Source of the DNA: Polytrichum commune
Lineage: Eukaryota; Streptophyta; Polytrichopsida; Polytrichales; Polytrichaceae
Reading direction: 5' to 3'
Length of the DNA stretch: 64,000 nt
NCBI GenBank assembly: GCA_950295325.1
Contig: OX485804.1
Span: 51,894,001-51,958,000, forward strand
The notes under the pieces are model-generated. The model ran no database searches. It saw only the letters and a program-made list of their open reading frames with translations, and had not been told where the DNA came from. Position 1 is the stretch's first letter, and each line of letters starts with the position of its first letter. Shown piece by piece: positions 38,321 to 48,650 of the stretch. The translations under genes were made by a program, and so were the position numbers.

Positions 38321-39500
38321 CGTAAGACAACCTTAAGAGCAGCTGTTGTGATCATTGGAATATGATTTTCTAGGTTTTCTTGAGGGGGGAAGGGGATAAG
38401 AATACATGCTAATATCACACAAAAAGCCTGTATGTTTCCAAATCCATATTGTCCACCAATTATTGAGAGAGATGCAACCCATTAAATCCCTTCTCACCCT
38501 CACCCTCAAGATCAAGGGTAAATGACTTTAGAGAATCGTCTCTCACAGAGATTGGTGAGCAATATAGTTATCCACTAACTCAACATGACTTTGGTTGGGA
38601 GCTGGTTGTTTTACAGTTGTTTGTTCAGTTTTTGGTGCATGCTTGAAAGTAGTGTGGAAGTGTGACCGAAGAACATTCTACATTGGTTCATCAAGGGTCA
38701 AACTCATTTTGGCATGCCAATAGGTGCTCAAATGAGTTTGCCCTGCAACAAACCAAAAAGGTGATCTTCATTCAAACTCAAACACTACCTCTGAGCCTGC
38801 ACGACACACGTGAAAAGAGACTATTGACTTTGTATGGAGAACAACCACTGGAAAAGTCAAAAGGGCACCAACTCCCAACGAAAATCCCATTGAGTTGAGG
38901 AATAACTCTAATGGAGGTTTACAATATGTATGGACTTCATGTGTGAGATGAGCATGCCTTCTCGCACAAATACATTGAAAGCCGATGATACTTGAGAATA
39001 TTATTTTACAGGGTCCATAGGAGTTGCTCTAAGAGAGATGGACCTTAATTGAACAGTGGGCGTAATCAGTGGACACCAAAAAGACATGTCATTGCAAGAA
39101 ATTGGACTGCGTGATCAGAATATGCTAACTATTCTAGGCTCAATAGTCGACATAAATTGAGGGACCTATGAGACCACTTAATGAGCATGAGAATCTCCAG
39201 GTTGAAAATGACTAAGGTATTCATACGAGTTCCAAAAATTATGAGGCAAGTGGCCACGGCCACGATTTGGATTTGCTAATCTCGCACTGATTGCATGTCT
39301 CATATAGGAGGAGTGTCCAAGAAATAACACACGTCTACCATAGAGTCTAAAATCCCAGATGACACACACATGATGCATCATAACATTGACACGGTCATCA
39401 AAAAATACTTGTAATCCTCAAAAAAACACAGATTCCACTCTGAGAAGGAAGTGAGTATAATTACAATCTGCAAATTGCAACAACAAAACCTAGCCCAACG
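38321..39500. other. Unassigned intergenic DNA
   Basis: No frame above 80 codons has a recognisable domain. The right end is presumably the 3' flank of BSD2, whose transcript runs leftward. Confidence 0.35.
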
Positions 39501-39563
39501 AAGCTTACATGTTTTTCCATATGGCACAAATGGAGTTGGTATGGAACCCTACTGGTATGAACC

Positions 39564-40070
39564 CTACTCGTCCTGCGTGTTCATGAAGCCGCCCATGAAT
39601 CCAGCCCCGTTGCAGTTGCCGCAAAGCATCTGCCGCTTGCCGCGACACAGCCAGCAGGTGCCGCCGGTCTTGAAGCGGCCGCCAAAGTGGTCCTCCTTGT
39701 TTACTCCCTCGCCCTCGCACTGGGAACACACTACCGCGCCGTTGCCGTCACAGGACTTGCACAGAATACTGGTGAAGCCTGCGGCTGCGGCCGGCGGCCC
39801 CCCGCCGCTGCTACTACTGCTTTCGCTGGGCGTGTCGGCCGTCGAGTTCATCCTTACGGCCATCCTCTTCGCCTGCGGTCCGCCACTGCTCTGCCTCGCG
39901 GCGGTGGCTTTCAATGTCGCGCATTCGCATTGCTGCGTTGTGACGCACACTGCCTGGATTCGGAGGGTCGAGCTCCCTGAGTTCTTCTTTACGTTGGCTG
40001 CGGGTGCTGCTGTGGAAATCAATGTTAGTGCATTGCTGCCCAGCTGCGTGGTGGCTGCGAGGCCCGCCAT
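39564..40070 (-). CDS. BSD2: BSD2, chloroplast DnaJ-type zinc-finger Rubisco assembly chaperone
   Basis: A complete frame of 168 residues starts ATG at 40070-40068 in a good plant context (GGCGATGGCGG). Residues 1 to about 95 are rich in A, S and T and poor in acidic residues, as in a chloroplast transit peptide. The rest is the compact DnaJ-like zinc domain with four CxxC pairs: C104/C107 (CKSCDGNG), C115/C118 (CSQCEGEG), C139/C142 (CWLCRGK) and C150/C153 (CGNCNGAG), ending GGFMNTQDE. There is no J domain. This layout and the short tail are those of BSD2 (Bundle Sheath Defective 2), which binds folded Rubisco large subunits in the stroma before the small subunits join. The coding region has no intron. 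The 249-codon frame on the other strand (39451-40200) is a GC-driven shadow. Confidence 0.9.
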   Translation of the reverse strand: MAGLAATTQLGSNALTLISTAAPAANVKKNSGSSTLRIQAVCVTTQQCECATLKATAARQSSGGPQAKRMAVRMNSTADTPSESSSSSGGGPPAAAAGFTSILCKSCDGNGAVVCSQCEGEGVNKEDHFGGRFKTGGTCWLCRGKRQMLCGNCNGAGFMGGFMNTQDE

Positions 40071-40420
40071 CGCCGAGAAGAATTGTGCACGGGGATTCCA
40101 CTTGCGAGCGAGAGTCCTGCGCTCTGACCTGCGAGACTCTCAGAGAAGAGAGGAGGAGGTCTATCCACTTTCGAGGTCCCCATTTGCTTGCTTGGACTAA
40201 AGGGACCTGGCTTGGGCCCTCAAGTTTTAGATTTTTGTTGATATTTTTCATGGCGATTTTCCACTTCAGTGAAAAACACATGATAAGCTAAACAGCTGTA
40301 GCCCGCTGCACTGTGGGGCCAGGAATTTTCCGGGCATAATTCCTTCCTAGTTTGGGCCATCCTTACAAAATGAACAATAGTCATTTTGTTCAACCAAATT
40401 GATAGCTTGCCAACATTCAT
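40071..40420 (-). promoter_or_regulatory. Probable promoter and leader of BSD2
   Basis: On the minus strand the sequence just before the ATG is CT-rich (CCTCCTCTCTTCTCTGAGAG), a common plant leader composition. No TATA box or defined element is claimed. Confidence 0.35.
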
Positions 40421-41100
40421 GTTTGGCTTATTGACATTGCAGTTCGCTTAAATTTGAATAAACTATGAACAACGTTAATCTTACAGGCATGGACAGGGTG
40501 GCTACTTGGGCTGGGTCCCACATGAAAGCTGGCACATGCCATGTAAACATTATGAAGGTTGGGGATAAAGTGGCCATGAATAACGTGTTGGGATTAAGTG
40601 GGGATGAAAACCTCTCAATGTACACTCTACGTTTAGAAAGGAAATTGCAATGAGAGAGTGATGAATGTTATGACACCTCACATTATAAAGGGTAAAAGTT
40701 GTTACCACAACCCCTTCACCTTTGTAATTTTGGTGGGGCCTAGCTCAAAGTTGTGGGTGTCTAGTGCAAGAGAGGGAGATGAAGGAAACAAAGGGGGAGG
40801 GGGAGGCCATGTACTCACTTCAAGGAGAGAAAATCATTGGTTGAACATATAGAAATACATTGGAGAAATTTTATCAATTTAATAAAAATATTATTACCTA
40901 ATGCATGGACCTTCACTGTTCAATAGTTGCGGGTTGTTAATAATGTGCACCCGTAGAAAAAAGAAAAAACAATGTTAATATTTGGTTTGACACTGACATG
41001 TAATGTCCGTTCACCATCCTAGTCCATGGCTGTATGGCCATGGGGATGGGGATGGTTTAATGCCTATTTTCATAGGTGGACCATAAGTAAGTGTTAGTCA
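40421..41100. other. Unassigned intergenic DNA
   Basis: Only small frames of 62-65 codons are present, without recognisable features. Confidence 0.35.
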
Positions 41101-43350
41101 TATTTTATATGTATACATAGAGTTCATTGGGAGTTGATTGCTTTACTCAAGGGGGATCAAGGCTTGCTTCTTTTCGTGTTTCCTTTTGTTGAGGATGACA
41201 TGTGTGAGGTACCTTACAACAATTTTTGAGAAGGTATCCATTAGATTGTATACCTTGGAGTTGGGGATTTCGAGTTCTTGGAGGCCCTCGATGGTGGGGT
41301 TGTGTATAGTTCCTTATATGCGTGCCATAATAAGAATGTGTGGTAACACTTCCCATCCTAATTGGGTTAGTATTGGTTGTAGTATAGCATATTTATTGAG
41401 ATTTCTATTGGAAGCTTCCATGGGGAAACAATCATTGCAGTATGTAAATTCAAAGATTTGTATTTTGAGATTTGGGCTCAGTGAAAAAAAGGTGTGACTA
41501 TGGGTAGGGCTCCTAGCACACATAGTATGTCTGGTCTTAGTCTAGCCGGCACTTACCTTTGGGTAGGTAAAATGTGTATGGCAACAACCATGGGGATACA
41601 ATGTTGTCTGGATTGCGACCAAGGGTTTTCCAACATTTATTAAGGTGAAGCAACGTGCGTTGGGTTGGGCTAGCAGTGTATGAGCTAGTGCGTGTACTAC
41701 TTTGTTGTGCCAGTTGGTCTTAGGTTATTTATATGGTTGTTTTTTGCAATAGGAGAGTAGGTGTAGGCATGTGTCGTTCTGGCGTAGCCGCAATAAGTTG
41801 CATAGAAGGGATATGTTTTGTTTGAGGACATGTTTTCTACGATAGTTGCCAAGGTATTTGCCTAGCGGAATTTGAGGACTTGCGTGATTTGTGCATTGGT
41901 AATCCAAGGGGCATCCCAAAACAAGTTGGACCATTTAAAGTGGAGGTCAATGATGGAGAGCCATTTGTGTGCATGTGGTATTGTGTTGTTTGCATGTGAG
42001 ACTACTGCATTTTCATATGCTTTTTCAATGTGTCTTTTTTGGTTGCGGATTGATCCATCATGTTGAATAGATGTTGGGATGATTAAGGCCAATATGGTGT
42101 TTGATGCCTGATAAGATATAAGAGTGTGGCTATTATGCGAGGTGCTTTTGCTCCTTGTTTGGCAAGTTTATCAGATTCTTCATTACCACTGATATTTGTA
42201 TGTGCGCGAACTTTCTGGATGGTGTTTATTATGTAGGCTACTAGGAGTTTATTTGGGTGATTATATTGGGAGGAGAGACTTTTTATGTGGTTAAGAAGGA
42301 GATATATGCTATCAAACACTCTAAAGCTTACTATGTTGGCATTTCTTGGATAAATATAGGTATATGGCTTGGGTTGGTATTTTGGGAAATAATTAATATG
42401 GAGGTTAGTAGTGGTTCTGTGTTGTTATAATATGATGGGAGAGTTGAGGATGTGGGGTATTGCATAATGAGAGGTGGGATGGTGAGAATGGGGGTTGCAT
42501 GGATGTGTTGAATAGGGTTGATGGTATTGTTTGACTAGTCAAAGTGGGTAACAATGATAATTGTTGTGGAGTGGAGGTTTGCGTGGTATGCTAGCCATGC
42601 CCATTTAATAACTTTGGGAGGAGGTCGGTGTCCATTATATAGGCATATTCATTTTTGGCCCATTGAGTGGTGAAGGTTGGTCCAAGCGAGATGAAGATGT
42701 ATTCTCTATCATGTGGGGAGTAGTAATGTGAGAAGCATATAGGGCATGTAAGTGGATTGGAGAAGTACAAATGGGTGAGTTGGAATGTTTGTGGAATGTT
42801 AGCCAGTTTCAGAGGTGAGAGTGTGTGGTGATTGTGGAGTAGGGGGATATGGGGGCGGGGGTGGTTAGATGTAGATGTGTATGTGGAGTATCTTTCCCAT
42901 AGCCAGGTGAGTTGGTCAAGTGAGATTGCAGATTGGAATTTGCCTTCGTGGGTGGGTGTATGTGTATGGTTGGAGTGGTGGCAATGATGTCTTCATCCAC
43001 GTTACATTCTTGTATGAGTAGTGTTAGGTGTGGAATATTAAGGCGCAATCGGACATATCATCTATCTCTAGATTAGTAGTGTTGTTGGGTGGCTAGGAGT
43101 TTATTTTTGATGGCTTGTTGTTTGGTGGTTTGTGGTAGTCTTTCAGAGTCTTTTTGCTTATGCAACCGAGCATAGTCACTGAGATTGGACCAATTTTTCT
43201 GAAAGAAATGTTGATTTGACCATGTAGTTGTAGTAAAATCAACTTCAATCTTATTTTTCCGACTAATCTAGAGAGCTAAGCTACGAATGAGGACCCAAAT
43301 AGGTTTGAACTTGTTAAGACTAGAAGGAAGCCATAATGATGAAAGTAAAA
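41100..43350 (-). mobile_element. LINE 3' part with RNase H and C-terminal domain (decayed)
   Basis: On the minus strand, 42083-42319 has an RNase H end (QKVRAHTNISGNEESDKLAK). This is followed, with frame breaks, by a Cys/His knuckle (CNLLRLRQNDTCLHLLSYC, about 41750-41810) and then RHN plus the terminal block IFEFTYCNDCF, NLNKYAIL, LGWEVLPHIL (about 41320-41480). Such an RNase H, C-x(n)-H-C knuckle and IxEFTY tail order occurs in a class of LINEs found in green plants and algae. The part upstream (42600-43300) is low in recognisable motifs and the RT was not found. It is a different family from the DUF4283 LINE at 48.6-52.6 kb. Confidence 0.65.
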
Positions 43351-43779
43351 CATGGTTGACTATGAGAATGCAGCTTGATAAGGATAAACGGGTATTTACC
43401 CAAATGTAGTTGCTAGTTTTTATTTAACATGATTGAAAAAGAAGGCAACTTCCTAGGAGCTTCCGGCCAGCAGTGCCGAGACTGACCACAGAGTCCAGCA
43501 GCTCTCCGTATCCAGGGCACTCTGTTTCCAGCAGCTATGTTTCCAGCTGAACTCCAGCAGACTGGCAGCAAACCACCCTCTTGCTTATCACCATTTTTTG
43601 ATGCTGCTTGAAGGCAACTGTCTCTCACACTAGCAAGCAGGTAGTATCTCGGCATGGATGTCGAAGTGCAGAGGCTTCTTATATGTCTCATATTTCAGCT
43701 TACTTTGTTTTCCACCTTTGAGACCCTCTCTAGGGATGAGGGAGCCATTGTTGTTTGGCACTGACAGCAACTTTGTTGC

Positions 43780-44909
43780 TTGACTTTCGTGATGCAGGGA
43801 TTGAAAAGACTTCGCGTCAGGCGGCTACGACGACTGTGGGCTCATGACAGAGGTTTGCACTGTCCCGGGTTCTTTGATCAAAATTTGCTCGGATCGTTTA
43901 ACATAAGAGAGTTCAAAGCTCGTATGCGAATGGACGTGTCGAGCTTCGAGTATTTGTGTAGCACTCTCGCACCATTGCTATACAGGCAAGATACAAACAT
44001 GAGGGCCGCCATTCCAGTTGAAGTCAAGGTTGCTGTGTCGATATCCAGGTTGGCCACAGATAATTCTATGCAGAGCATTGTAGACTTGTACAAAATTGGG
44101 CTCTCTACTAGTTAACTTGCAGTGTCCCAATTTTATAGTGGCATGAAATCGTCTTTGCTTAAGAAATTCATACGGTGGCCTTCAACTGCCGTGATGGTCA
44201 GGTATGCCGAGGAATTTGAAAGCTTGCATCAAGTTCTTAAATCGTGGGGACTGTGGATGGTTCACACATACTGATTGTGGCGCCCCGGCTTCACGTTGCC
44301 GATTACTACAATCGAAAAGGTTTCCATTCCGTTCTCTTGCAAGGTGTTGTGTCGAGCAAATGTTTGTTTTAGAATTTTGATATAGGCTGGGCTGGGTCAA
44401 TGCACGATGCCAACTTGTGGGCAATGACAGAAATTAGACAATTTTGTGAAGCCGGAAGGCTCTCGCCATACACCCTAGTGGGCGATGTGACTTATCATTG
44501 CTGGCCATGTATGTTGGCCCCGTTCAAGGACCACAAAGACGGCCTGTCACGTGAAGAGTACCATTGGAATTACGCTCAAAGCAGCACACGCATGTGCATC
44601 GAGCGGGCCTTTGGTATGCTAAAGGGAAGGTAGAGGATTCTTTTGAAGAGGATTGATGTTCACTTAAAAAACCTTCATAACCTAGTTTCAACATGTTTGG
44701 TTCTTCACAATATGCGCATCGTATTTGGTGATAACTTTTGGAAAAACGAATGGATACAAGAGGCAACGGCCGAGCTCCAAACCGAAATGTCATACAGTAT
44801 CGATGCAAGTACCTCTTTAAATGAGATAATAGCTATGGCCAACCATGCCCTACAAAGCTTGGCGGGAATTGATGAAAATGTACGTGAATCTTTGGAGTAC
44901 ATAAAATAA
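43780..44909 (+). pseudogene. PIF/Harbinger DDE transposase, broken
   Basis: It follows the PIF/Harbinger pattern: FKARMRMDVSSFEYLCSTL, IPVEVKVAVSISRLAT, then in another frame TVDGSHI (first D), DYYNRKGFHS, GSMHDANLW, LVGDVTYHC (second D), IERAFGMLKGR (E), RILLKR and TCLVLHN. The acidic residues are all still present. Breaks: TAA at 44113-44115, a change of frame between there and 44247, TAG at 44369-44371, and TAG in place of the usual Trp codon at 44631-44633. Functional transposition from this copy is unlikely. It is convergent with its MYB-like partner at 45-46 kb, as in intact Harbinger elements. Confidence 0.85.
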
Positions 44910-45074
44910 GAGGCTGCGATGGAATTCGAAATTGTCATGGGAACTGGCGGCAAAACAGCCAAGGAGCTTAATGCAAGACGAAATGGAATCGCGAGAAGTC
45001 TATGGATGGCGAAAATAAAGACTTGTAGTGTTCAAACATTTACAATGGATAGTGATTGACAAAATGTAAACCAC

Positions 45075-46395
45075 CTAAAGCTTCTCTACCAACTTTTGCA
45101 TCGTTTGTTGCATGCTCATCAATAAAGCCATTTTCATATCATCACTTACTTTCAAGCTTTCTATAAGAGTCCTACTAGTCTCCCTAATTTTCCCAATGCA
45201 CATTTCCATGAACATATCGTCCTTGCTCTTCGGTTCGGGGGATTTTAATGAGCTCTCCCCACTTCGATGCTCATTGGTGTACGTCTCAGACGTGGGGATT
45301 GTGTCAGACTTCGGGCCGTCGGGATTGACGGCGCTCGCGTGCGCATGGGAGACCACATTTGCCATGTCATACATGAATTCATCGACAAGGGTGTACCACC
45401 TGCGCTTCTCCGATCGCTGAGAGCCCGACTTCATATTCATTGCCTTGTCCTCCTTGTAGTCGTTGTAGATGGCGCTCCACTTCTTCCCGCATGCCTCGCT
45501 ATTTTTTGTGAAATTTGGGCACAACGACACCAACTTTGTGTGAAGGCGAGACCAATTGTCCACACCTGCAAGGGACGTCATTTGTGAGTTGCGATGAAAT
45601 TGGACTTGCATTCAATGACTAGGTCAGAAATTCAATTGCCACCTTCAACAAAATATAGAAATTACGATCACAGGAAAATGATCACACATGATTTCATATT
45701 AGCAGACAGAAGGAAAATCAAACTAGCAGAAATTTTTTTTTTAAAAAAAAAAAAAAACACACGTTGCAGTCTGCTGGCTGCAGACTCAGGTCCAGCAGCT
45801 CGCAGGCTCTGGAAATGTTAATGGCAGAGAAAAAAAGCCTGTACCCGCAGGGCAGAAGCCTTCCAGGGCTCGAGAATGGCAACTTTGTGCCTGCAGACTA
45901 CCGAACAGGGCTTATAGACAGATGAGTTCGGGAATTCTGGATTCTGCCGAGCTGGGCAGAGAGGGCTGCTGCCCAGCAGTAAATGGAATTTACAGAGTCT
46001 GCAAGAAGGCAGACTACTAGAAGACTTGCAGATGTTCAAATTGCACGACTACATAGACAACAGAAAAAAAATACCGATGACATATAAGAAAAAAAAAATC
46101 ACAAAATTGGGAAGGAAAAAAAAAAAAACTGACCTTGCTTGGGTGGGGAACTAAACGTGTTTTGCATCTCCCTGCGGATGGTCACGAGTTGGATCACCCA
46201 ATGATCTTTCCAGTGACCTGCATTCTTCAACAGGTCCATATCATCCTTCGTGTCATCCAATTCGACAATTTCCACTTTCTTCCGAGGAGCTCTTTTTTTC
46301 TTGTTAGGTTTCGACTGCTCTGCAACGCATTCAATTGACGGTCGCTTTTGAGAACCTTCCGCGAGGTCGATCGTGACCGCCGGGGTGACCTAGGG
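45075..46395 (-). CDS. MYB/SANT-like partner protein of the PIF/Harbinger element
   Basis: Two exons on the minus strand join in phase. The exon ending at 46134 (readable back to about 46395) has donor CAAG|GTCAGT. The exon 45565-45075 has acceptor TTGCAG|GTGTGG. The join makes one trihelix/MYB-like domain: HWKDHWVIQLVTIRREMQN, then VDNWSRLHTKLVSLCPNF, ACGKKWSAIYNDYKEDK. A basic KKKRAPRKK stretch before it could be a nuclear signal. A C-terminal helix (MKMALLMSMQQTMQKLVEKL) could mediate dimerisation. In this superfamily the MYB-like protein helps bind the element ends and import the transposase. This copy has an open frame but its 5' end is lost or displaced at about 46395, where LTR-like sequence begins; the upstream part may lie at 47.3-47.6 kb. 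The 568-bp intron holds long A runs. Confidence 0.75.
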
Positions 46396-47330
46396 GGAAT
46401 GTCGCAACCCTTGCTAGTTTTCCTTCACTTAGCTTGACCGCCTTTCCAACCTAGCAAGTGCCACGAGCGCTAACCTGCACATCCCACGCACATGCATGGT
46501 TAGCTCCCAAAACCGCGGACCTTCAAGCTCATGGCTTGGTCACCAAACCCTCCTACACATGCATTTGGGACTCTCCCCTTAGTAGGTAGCCCATGGCTAA
46601 GGTGGACTTCCATCCATGGAAGTCCATTCTTGAGTTGATCATCGTGTTGCCAAAACAACACTACAACTACCCGGAGCACATTGCCAAGTATGCTCCGGGG
46701 GGGGGGGGGTCGGTCGGCTAAGCCGCCTCACCCATATAAGCCTCTAGGACTTTGGGCGGGGGCCCTACCCCACCTTCAAGTATCCTTTTGTCTCTCTACA
46801 AGGGTTGGGGCCAAGTGGACATTTTCCCTTAGCCGCTGGGGCTAGAACCTCCCAGCAGCTTCAGACCATCATAACTTCTACATATGATGTCTGATGCTCT
46901 CAAGAAACCACTCTATCGTCACCTACTCTTTGCGTAGATGCCGATGGACCCCTCACTTGCCCCATTCGGGAAAGTATTGAGGAAGTTATGGCTCTTCAAA
47001 CCTTGGCAGTCCCGGGCACCACTCCCAGGTCACTGCTGTCCCAGGGTGCTGTCCCTGGACAGCGCCCCACTCAAATTGCCATATCTCCTAGCTAGCACCT
47101 CCGATTGAGGTGTTCCTTAGCATTCTAGAATTCCACCGCCATAAGCTACTCATAACTTATGGCCTTACCCTCATGACTCTTAGTCCCCGTGGGTGAGAGG
47201 CGTTCTCAACGCCCGGGGCCCTCACCCATACTAAGAGTACTTGGGCCCTCTCACCAATGGCGCCACAAGTCCCGGGTGTCACTCCGGGGTCCCCCTTGTG
47301 CCCATGGTGTTGCGGGCACTTCTCATGGAG
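46396..47330 (+). mobile_element. Possible solo LTR inserted in the Harbinger element
   Basis: It starts TGTCGCAACCC, like many plant gypsy LTRs (TGTCACAACCC). It contains CCCATATAAGCC (46731-46742) as a TATA-like box, a G run at 46697-46709, and a hairpin at about 47177-47233 whose arms are ACTCTTAGT and GGTGAG blocks. It has no coding frame. The right end lies somewhere in 47290-47460, and I could not fix the terminal CA or a target-site duplication. Confidence 0.35.
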
Positions 47331-47820
47331 AGGTGCGCGACAAGGAAGGTGCGAAGCTGCCCACTACGGCTGGAGGCATGAAGGGATGGGGAAATACAAA
47401 AGGCACCTGATTCCCCATTCCGGTGAAGCCTTGGAAATATGGTGCATGGGGAAATGTTGGGCCGTACTGCACAAAATTCGTTGGCGGGAGTGGGAGGAGG
47501 AGCATTTGTCGCAACATTCGGGTTGTTGCTAACCGCATCTCGCAGTGCCCCGGTAAAATCCATGCCTGAGACGAGCAGAACACCAAGCAAATTTGAGGCA
47601 AATGCTCTACACATGAAAATAAAAATAAAAATAAAACAAAACAAAATAAAAAAATAAATCTTTGTGTTGGGACGTTTAGGACAGCAAGGGGGAGGAGGGG
47701 GGCGCCTCTGTGGAGCTTCAGGTATGGAGGGGGGTCCACAAATGTATACAATTCTTAGCCAGCTGAGTTTGCTGGCTGCAGACAGCGTCAAAGGAGCTTG
47801 CACAAAACAGGGGGTCAAAA
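47320..47820 (-). pseudogene. Possible displaced 5' part of the Harbinger MYB-like gene
   Basis: Minus-strand frames of 179 and 142 codons overlap here. One includes SGMDFTGALRDAVSNNPNVA, followed by a proline- and asparagine-rich stretch, which would suit the disordered N-terminus of a Harbinger MYB-like protein. The link across the LTR-like block at 46.4-47.3 kb is an inference from strand and position only. The hydrophobic FFILFCFIF stretch comes from an AAAATA repeat (47617-47656). Confidence 0.3.
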
Positions 47821-48545
47821 CTGATGCAAAAAAAACCTGTGGAGGTCGCCGAATTTGCAGATGCTGAGCAGTTCGGTGATGATGGCAGGCAGGCAGCAGG
47901 TTGAGGGCGTTGTCGACGGTGGCAGGTACTCTGGAGGAGGGGGAGCGCAGGTGAAGCTATGTGGAGGAGGGGGTCGGAGATGAGCTCTGTCGCTCGGAGC
48001 TGCTGAAGCTTTGTCGCTGGAGGACGCGGGAAGGGAAGCTCGGGGGTGGGCCCGGGGTGGTCTGTACCGGGTTTCTAGGATTACCAAGGGCCTTCCCCTG
48101 GTAGTTCTGTAGCACCTACGGCAGGAGCCACATCAGCTTGCCGGTGATCCTTGTGCCCCCCGTGTGGTATGGCCACGGGGAACCCAGCCAATTGCAAGAC
48201 ACGATTCGGGCAAATTGCCGGTGGTGTGGCAACGGCCTTAATTGTCGAGAACATTGGGCATTGACCACGGTAAGTTCTATGAAACTTAACCCTCAAGACC
48301 ATCGGGCCCTAGAATCGGGCCTCACACTTACATGTGACAAGGTTAAGCCCCAAAAAAGTTCATAAAGTGGGGCCGGATTGAGGGCTTAATCGGGCCAGTG
48401 CTCCGGTCCGACCCAGGCCGTGTATAAAGCCGCCCTTAGTTGATCGGACTTCAAATCCGAGCGTGTGAATAGAGCACAAATTCTTACCACATGCAAGCGC
48501 AATGGTAATTCCCATTCTCCATTCTCCATTCTCCACGGGCCACAA
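47821..48545. other. Unassigned GC-richer repeat-like DNA
   Basis: No recognisable domain. GTGTATAAAGCC at 48420-48431 is TATA-like and sits about 120 bp before the ATTCTCC arrays, so a promoter of an LTR-type element is possible. Confidence 0.25.
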
Positions 48546-48650
48546 AGGGGTGTCACACCTTTCTCCATGGAGAAGCTATCCTATTGGCTCCTCTTTTTCC
48601 TCATTCTCCATTCTCCATTCTCCATTCTCCGAGGAGTTGTGACAACCCCT
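48512..48650. repeat. Two ATTCTCC arrays and a short inverted repeat at a LINE breakpoint
   Basis: Three to four tandem copies of the 7-mer CATTCTC occur at 48512-48534 and again at 48602-48630. Between and beside them lie GGGGTGTCACA (48547-48557) and its near inverse TGTGACAACCCC (48638-48649). The LINE reverse-transcriptase frame to the right stops making sense exactly at 48650. This looks like the end of an inserted element. Confidence 0.55.

Noticed and set aside
39451-40200. 249-codon plus-strand frame
   Set aside because: It is the antisense of BSD2, whose four CxxC pairs and transit peptide are clear on the minus strand.
45075-46395. Host trihelix or MYB transcription factor
   Set aside because: It is convergent with a Harbinger transposase at the spacing and with the domain type of the element's own second gene.
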